NCBI GenBank assembly: GCA_002256985.1
Contig: NCGO01000005.1
Coordinates: 1-64,000 of the forward strand
Length of the DNA: 64,000 nucleotides
Origin: Novosphingobium sp. 28-62-57
GTDB lineage: Bacteria > Pseudomonadota > Alphaproteobacteria > Sphingomonadales > Sphingomonadaceae
Direction: 5' to 3'
In this document: in pieces, positions 58,491 through 64,000 of the stretch
How the letters are laid out: each line of letters opens with the position of its first letter
How positions within the stretch are numbered: position 1 is the stretch's first letter
Notes under the pieces: model-generated
The model's input: the letters and a program-made list of their open reading frames with translations, nothing else
Told to the model about the DNA's origin: nothing
The model's database searches: none
Translations under genes and position numbers: made by a program

Positions 58491-60071
58491 ATGTTCGATC
58501 AGCAGCTTGAGGCAGCGCGTACGTATTGTTCGGCAGCGCAAACAGCGCTGAAGGCGCGGCTGGAGGGCCAGCGGATCGACGCGCACCAGCGTGCAGGCCA
58601 CGGCTTTGCCTGGGTCGCCACCAGCGTTGCCGCGCTTGAGGCGGTGGCGCAATGGCAGGCGCGTTCCGGCAGCGCGCTCGATGCCCAAATCGCACGCCTC
58701 GCTTTCGCCGAAACGCTGGCGCAGCTGGTGGGCGGCTTGCCCATGGGTCAAAACGAGATTTTCCGCCCCGCTGACTTGGGCCTTGCCGCGGCGGCGCGCG
58801 TGCTGGCTGTGGCCTGCGCGGATGTGCTCGATGCCGACCATGCGGAAACACGCGCCGCTGTGGCCGAGGCTTTGGCGGCAGGGCAATGGCCGTCCGATGG
58901 CCTTGGCGATTCCGATCTTGATACGATCCGCGATCAGTTCCGCCGCTTTACCGATGCGCAAATCCTGCCGCATGCGCACAAGTGGCATCTGGCCAACGAC
59001 CTGATCCCCGATGCCACAGTGCGGGCCATGGCAGGCCTTGGCACCTTCGGCGTATGCATCCCCGAAGAATTTGGCGGCCTTGGCCTTGGCAAGCTGGTGA
59101 TGTGCGTGGTCACCGAAGAGCTTTCGCGCGGGTGGATCGGCGCAGGGTCACTGGGCACGCGGTCCGAAATTGCGGGCGAGCTGATCGTGCTGGGCGGCAC
59201 CGAGGCGCAAAAGGCGCAATGGCTACCGCGCATCGCCAGCGGCGAAGTGCTGCCGACCGCCGTCTTTACTGAGCCCGACACCGGGTCGGACCTTGGCTCG
59301 CTCCAAACGCGCGCCCGGCACGATGCGAATGGCTGGGTGATCGATGGGGCCAAGACTTGGATTACCCACGCGGCCCGCTCCGACATGATGACGCTGCTGG
59401 CGCGCACACTGCCTGATGCGAAAGGCTATGCCGGCCTTTCCATGTTGCTGGTGCCAAAGCCGCGCGGGACCAAGGCGGACCCTTTCCCCGCGCCGGGCAT
59501 GACCGGCAGCGAAATCGAAGTCTTAGGCTATCGCGGGATGCGCGAATATGCGTTGCAATTCGATGGCCTGCGCGCGCCCGCCGATGCGTTGCTGGGCGGC
59601 GAAGAGGGGCAGGGCTTCAAGCATCTGATGCGTACTTTCGAAGGCGCGCGCATCCAGACCGCCGCGCGCGCCGTGGGTGTGGCCCGCCGCGCGCTCGAAC
59701 TCGGGCTGGACTATGCGCTGGCCCGCAAGCAATTCGGCCAGGCCATCATCCGCTTCCCCCGCGTGGCTGATAAGCTGGCCATGAGCGCGGTGGACATGGT
59801 GCTCTCGCGCGAACTGACATATGCCGCCGCCCGCGCCAAGGATTCGGGCAAACGCTGCGATATCGAAGCGGGCATGGCCAAGCTGCTGGCCGCCCGCGCC
59901 GCATGGACCAACGCCGATGCCGCGCTGCAGATCCACGGCGGCAATGGCTATGCGCTGGAATACGAAATCAGCCGCGTCCTGTGCGATGCCCGCATCCTCA
60001 ACATCTTCGAAGGCGCAGGCGAAATTCAGGCACAAGTGATCGCGCGCGGATTGCTGGAAGGGCGCAATTGA
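58491..60071 (+). CDS. mcd: (2S)-methylsuccinyl-CoA dehydrogenase-like acyl-CoA dehydrogenase
   Basis: A 526-residue flavoprotein with an N-terminal helical extension of about 140 residues, as in Mcd of the ethylmalonyl-CoA pathway. It then has the dehydrogenase domain: IRDQFRRFTDAQILPHAHKW, IPEEFGGLGLGKLVMCVVTE, FTEPDTGSDLGSLQTRAR, DGAKTWITHAARSDMMTLLA, EVLGYRGMREYALQFDGLRA, GEEGQGFKHLMRTFEGARIQ, and IHGGNGYALEYEISRVLCDA near the catalytic Glu region. Mcd oxidises methylsuccinyl-CoA to mesaconyl-C1-CoA. ATG 58491 has GGAGAAG upstream. The next gene, a hydratase, overlaps its stop (TGATG), which fits the following step. Confidence 0.78.
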   Translation: MFDQQLEAARTYCSAAQTALKARLEGQRIDAHQRAGHGFAWVATSVAALEAVAQWQARSGSALDAQIARLAFAETLAQLVGGLPMGQNEIFRPADLGLAAAARVLAVACADVLDADHAETRAAVAEALAAGQWPSDGLGDSDLDTIRDQFRRFTDAQILPHAHKWHLANDLIPDATVRAMAGLGTFGVCIPEEFGGLGLGKLVMCVVTEELSRGWIGAGSLGTRSEIAGELIVLGGTEAQKAQWLPRIASGEVLPTAVFTEPDTGSDLGSLQTRARHDANGWVIDGAKTWITHAARSDMMTLLARTLPDAKGYAGLSMLLVPKPRGTKADPFPAPGMTGSEIEVLGYRGMREYALQFDGLRAPADALLGGEEGQGFKHLMRTFEGARIQTAARAVGVARRALELGLDYALARKQFGQAIIRFPRVADKLAMSAVDMVLSRELTYAAARAKDSGKRCDIEAGMAKLLAARAAWTNADAALQIHGGNGYALEYEISRVLCDARILNIFEGAGEIQAQVIARGLLEGRN

Positions 60072-61057
60072 TGGGCGATGACTTTACACCGGATCAAACC
60101 AAACCCCCGTTCGTGTCGAGCGAAGTCGAGACACCGCTCACCGTGTCTCGACTTCGTGCCAAAGGCACGAAGTTTATCCCGAGCATTTCGAGGGGCTCGA
60201 CACGAACGGATGGGTGGGGGCCGTGGATCGGGCGCACGGAACGGCGCACTGACCGGGTCGATGCCGGACTGGTCACGCGCTGGCTCGCTACGCTTGATCG
60301 CGAACCACTGACCGGACAAGCCGTCCCGCAAGGCCTGCACTGGTGCCTGTGCCTGCCCGACGCCCCCACTGCGCAGCTTGGGGCCGATGGCCACCCGCAG
60401 CGTGATCAAAGCGCCAACAGCTTCCTTCCCCCGGTGCCTTTGCCGCGCCGGATGTGGGCCTCAAGTAAACTTGAGTTTTTGCAGCCGCTGCACCTTGGCG
60501 CTGAAATTGAACGAAATTCCACCCTTTCGGGCGTCACCGAAAAGCGCGGTGAGACAGGGCCGCTGGTGTTCGTGACCATCACGCATGAAACGCTGGCCGA
60601 TGGCGTTCTGGCCGTGTGCGAGGAGCAAACGGTGGTCTATCGCGACGCTGCTCCAGCCGGTGCGCCGCTAAATCCGCCCCCGTTGGGCGAAACAAAGTTT
60701 GATCCCGCACCTTGGCCCATCCACCGCGTGACCGTGCCCGATGAAGCGCTGCTGTTCCGCTATTCGGCGCTCACCTTCAACAGCCACCGCATCCATTATG
60801 ACCGGCCCTATGCCACGCAGGAAGAGGGCTATCGCGGCCTCGTCGTCCACGGTCCGCTCACTGCCACGCTGCTGCTCGATCTGGCGCAGCGTGAACTGGG
60901 CGACAATGCGTTGAAAACCTTCGCGTTTCGCGGGCTTTCCCCGGCGATCTGCGGCGATGCGCTGCATCTGGTCATGCGCACCGGAGCCGAAGCCATCGAC
61001 CTTGCCGCCTATGCCGCAGACGGGCGTCAGGTCATGGTGGCCAAAGCGACGGCCTGA
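60071..61057 (+). CDS. FAS1-like/MaoC dehydratase, mesaconyl-CoA-type hydratase, interrupted in frame by repeat R2
   Basis: A 328-residue double-hotdog protein. The MaoC-like signature is in RYSALTFNSHRIHYDRPYAT, and GYRGLVVHGPLTATLLLDLA follows. N-terminal DWIGRTERRTDRVDAG-like residues begin after residue 48. Relatives are mesaconyl-C4-CoA and itaconyl-CoA hydratases, matching the mcd product. Residues about 13-46 are encoded by an R2 palindromic repeat (60107-60209) read in frame, and no in-frame ATG or GTG lies between the repeat and the conserved core. ATG 60071 overlaps the mcd stop by one base. The protein therefore carries about 34 foreign residues near its N terminus. Confidence 0.78.
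   Translation: MGDDFTPDQTKPPFVSSEVETPLTVSRLRAKGTKFIPSISRGSTRTDGWGPWIGRTERRTDRVDAGLVTRWLATLDREPLTGQAVPQGLHWCLCLPDAPTAQLGADGHPQRDQSANSFLPPVPLPRRMWASSKLEFLQPLHLGAEIERNSTLSGVTEKRGETGPLVFVTITHETLADGVLAVCEEQTVVYRDAAPAGAPLNPPPLGETKFDPAPWPIHRVTVPDEALLFRYSALTFNSHRIHYDRPYATQEEGYRGLVVHGPLTATLLLDLAQRELGDNALKTFAFRGLSPAICGDALHLVMRTGAEAIDLAAYAADGRQVMVAKATA
60107..60209. repeat. palindromic repeat R2, copy 3, translated inside the hydratase gene
   Basis: Starts CCGTTCGTGTCGAGCGAAGT and ends CTCGACACGAACGG. It contains a short palindrome like copy 2 plus a second arm (TTCGTGCCAAAGGCACGAAG and GAGCATTTCGAGGGGCTC) like copy 1 reversed. 103 bases, within the open frame 60071-61057. Confidence 0.85.
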
Positions 61058-61082
61058 CCCGCGCCGTCTCTGGCCTCTCCCT

Positions 61083-61167
61083 CGTCATTGCGAGGAGGTG
61101 AAACCGACGAAGCAATCCAGAATCGCCGTAAACCGCACTGGATTGCTTCGCTCCGCTCGCAATGACG
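61083..61167. repeat. nested palindromic repeat downstream of hydratase gene
   Basis: Outer arms CGTCATTGCGAG (61083-61094) and CTCGCAATGACG (61156-61167); inner arms GAAGCAATCCAG and CTGGATTGCTTC. A widespread type of bacterial intergenic palindrome, here in a convergent gap where it may also terminate transcription. Confidence 0.8.
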
Positions 61168-61192
61168 AAGTGTGGGGTGTTGACTTGATGCC

Positions 61193-62457
<1,265 letters not shown>

Positions 62458-62467
<10 letters not shown>

Positions 62468-62500
62468 GCCCACAGCCATCACACATCATGATGGCACAGG
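62458..62500 (-). promoter_or_regulatory. inverted repeat overlapping the ribBX start codon
   Basis: CCTGTGCCAT (62458-62467) and ATGGCACAGG (62491-62500) are perfect 10-base inverted arms, 23 bases apart. On the transcript the 3' arm contains the start codon and first codons, so it could hide them in a hairpin. As DNA it could be an operator for the protein's own HTH. Confidence 0.6.
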
Positions 62501-62515
62501 TCAACCAGAATCACA

Positions 62516-63859
62516 TCACGATGTCGTTTCCAGCACCGGAAGCGACTCTCCGATGGCATCGGCGACCATTTCGCGCAAGGGCAGCTTGGCCTTCATGCGG
62601 ATCGCCAGCAGCGCCGTACCGCTGACCTTGCGCTGCACGAACAGCGTATCCATCGGCGGAATGTGCCATGATGCGCGGTCCGCGGCGATCACTTCGGCCT
62701 CGGCGCGCACCCGTTCCACAAACGAGCGGTCGGCAAAATCGAACAGGCCGGGCTTGCCGATGTGCCCGATCAGCACATCAATCGCCCGGTCCATCGCATC
62801 GCCATGGCGCTCCAGCTGGCCTGCGGAAACGAAGCCTACCTCCAGCAGTGCCGCGCGCAAAGCCCCGCGATCTTCGGCAAGGCCCGCACTCAACAGGCGG
62901 CGATAGGCCTCCGTCGTGCCCTCTGGAACCGGACGCGCCGCGCCGAAATCCAGCAGCACCAGCCGCTGCGTATCGGGCTGCCAGCGGAAATTGGCAAAGT
63001 TTGGGTCGGTCTGCATGAAGCCGAATTCGAACAGTTCGCGCAAGGCAAGGCCCAGCAGCGCCCCCATCGCGCGTTCACGCACGTCTTGCGGTGCGCTGGC
63101 CAGCAGGTCGATGGGGCGCGCATCGATGAAATCCATCGCCAGCACACTCGGCCCGCTCAACGCATCGTGCGGCAGCGGCACTGCAAAGGTGGGATTATCC
63201 GCGAGCAGCCCATGATAGCGCCGCATCATCTCAGCCTCGCGCACATAGTCGGCTTCTTCATGCAACTGGCGCTTGGCCTCGGCCAGCAGCGGCGTGATGT
63301 CGAGCGTTGTGGGGAAAAGCCCGGTCAGCTTCAGCAGGCTGGCCACATTGTCAACATCGGCATCGATGCTTTTGGCAATGCCGGGATACTGCACCTTGAT
63401 CGCCAACACGCGCCCATCGTGCAGAACCGCGCGGTGGACTTGCCCGATGGAAGCCGCCGCAATCGGCGTGGCTTGAAACGATTTGAACTGCTTGCGCCAG
63501 CCCAGGCCCCATTGCGCGGCCAGCACGCGCTCCAGCTGCGCAGGCGGCATGAAATGGGCATTGTCGCGCAGGCGTGAGAGTATCTCGGTCAATTCGCGCG
63601 GCAGCACATCTCCGGCATCGAGCGAGATCATCTGCCCCAGCTTCATCGCCGCCCCGCGCAGCCGTGAAAGCTGATCGGCCACGCGCGTCGCGTTTTTCGG
63701 CGTCAGCAGCAGGTCCGAAAGCTTGGGCGCTTCACCGCGCGCCAGCCGCCGCGCGCCCTCGCTCAGCACATTTCCGGCCACACCGCCCGCCAGCTGGCCA
63801 AACGCAGCAAAGCGCGAGAGCCGCGCCGTGGGCACTTTGCGATAACGCGAGTCGCTCAT
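62516..63859 (-). CDS. ABC1/UbiB-family atypical kinase
   Basis: A 447-residue protein with the UbiB-specific KxGQ motif (RGAAMKLGQMISLDAGDVLP at about 70-90), the Ala-rich nucleotide loop (AAASIGQVHRAVL), catalytic Lys (VLAIKVQYPGI), Glu (EADYVREAEMM), and ANFRW and LLDFGAARPV catalytic-loop and metal motifs. Members support ubiquinone synthesis or lipid homeostasis and have atypical ATPase or kinase activity. The ATG at 63859 overlaps the upstream DCC-family gene stop by ATGA. A longer start (63985) would run inside that gene. Confidence 0.9.
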   Translation of the reverse strand: MSDSRYRKVPTARLSRFAAFGQLAGGVAGNVLSEGARRLARGEAPKLSDLLLTPKNATRVADQLSRLRGAAMKLGQMISLDAGDVLPRELTEILSRLRDNAHFMPPAQLERVLAAQWGLGWRKQFKSFQATPIAAASIGQVHRAVLHDGRVLAIKVQYPGIAKSIDADVDNVASLLKLTGLFPTTLDITPLLAEAKRQLHEEADYVREAEMMRRYHGLLADNPTFAVPLPHDALSGPSVLAMDFIDARPIDLLASAPQDVRERAMGALLGLALRELFEFGFMQTDPNFANFRWQPDTQRLVLLDFGAARPVPEGTTEAYRRLLSAGLAEDRGALRAALLEVGFVSAGQLERHGDAMDRAIDVLIGHIGKPGLFDFADRSFVERVRAEAEVIAADRASWHIPPMDTLFVQRKVSGTALLAIRMKAKLPLREMVADAIGESLPVLETTS

Positions 63860-64000
63860 TTGAAGAGCCTTTGCAATTGAGGGCGGAAGATCAGGAACAG
63901 GCGGTACAGGCCTTCGAGCATGACACTCAAGGGCCAGATGCGCGCCAGCTGCCCCAGCCAGCGCAGGCGCGGGATAGCGCGCCACATCGCGGCAAAGGCG
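63856..64000 (-). CDS. 3' end of DCC-family (DUF393) protein gene
   Basis: Minus strand, open to the window edge. The last 47 residues (AFAAMWRAIPRLRWLGQLARI... ending LYRLFLIFRPQLQRLFK) resemble the C terminus of DCC/DUF393 thiol-redox-like proteins, whose catalytic DxxCxxC lies near the N terminus outside this window. The stop overlaps the UbiB-like start by ATGA. Confidence 0.6.
   Translation of the reverse strand, partial: AFAAMWRAIPRLRWLGQLARIWPLSVMLEGLYRLFLIFRPQLQRLFK

Overview
The window reads as chromosomal DNA of a high-GC alphaproteobacterium, most likely a sphingomonad (Novosphingobium/Sphingomonas/Sphingobium type). Three things point there: several TonB-dependent receptors beside catabolic genes, GGAAC/GGAAT-type ECF promoters ending in CGTT, and many short palindromic intergenic repeats. 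No tRNA, rRNA, CRISPR array, intact insertion sequence or prophage gene was found. Gene density is high and many neighbours overlap by ATGA or TGATG.

Layout. (1) 1-11.2 kb is a glycoside uptake and breakdown locus. It holds a two-subunit C-glycoside deglycosidase-like pair, a GH3/PA14 beta-glucosidase, a GPH-type sugar symporter, a hydroxypyruvate-isomerase-like TIM barrel, a TonB receptor, and a luciferase-like flavin oxidoreductase divergent from a TetR regulator. (2) 11.2-21.2 kb is an unusual block that I predict to be one ECF sigma regulon. It has an orphan ABC membrane domain, an aspartyl/asparaginyl hydroxylase, a P-loop NTPase/alpha-beta hydrolase/porin set, an ECF sigma factor with its membrane anti-sigma factor, an exported subtilase with a roughly 200-residue Asp-rich segment, and a translationally coupled Lys/Pro/Ala-rich secreted protein. 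The same promoter (GGAATA, 16 bases, CGTT or CGTC) occurs at five sites, including the sigma gene's own. (3) 21.2-28.2 kb has a LysR/TonB receptor/metallo-hydrolase group, a sterol-desaturase/TetR pair and an in-frame ABC transporter remnant. (4) 28.2-37.6 kb has a PhoX-like protein, a histidine kinase with an ethylene-receptor-type sensor plus a receiver protein, a secreted cyanophycinase-like peptidase, TspO, a secreted TPR-CHAT protein and a photolyase-like flavoprotein with apparently permuted domains. (5) 37.6-43.3 kb has matB and a trehalose operon (otsB, GH15, otsA) behind a canonical EcfG-type promoter. (6) 43.4-48 kb has a siderophore receptor/PepSY iron operon with a Fur-like box, and an HNH protein. 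(7) 48-52.3 kb is a TolC/HlyD/ABC exporter trio whose ABC subunit has lost its ATPase motifs. (8) 52.5-64 kb has a phosphohexomutase, folD, an EmrAB pump with MarR, mcd plus a mesaconyl-CoA-type hydratase, an HTH-RibBX fusion, a UbiB-family kinase and the end of a DCC-family gene.

Dispersed repeats are a second theme. A hairpin element of about 160-220 bp (called R1 here) occurs five times, each copy just downstream of a terminator or T-rich hairpin. A second palindromic family (R2) occurs three times, once translated in frame inside the hydratase gene. Three more palindromic composites lie between genes. Functional calls are from reading motifs by eye; no database search was run.
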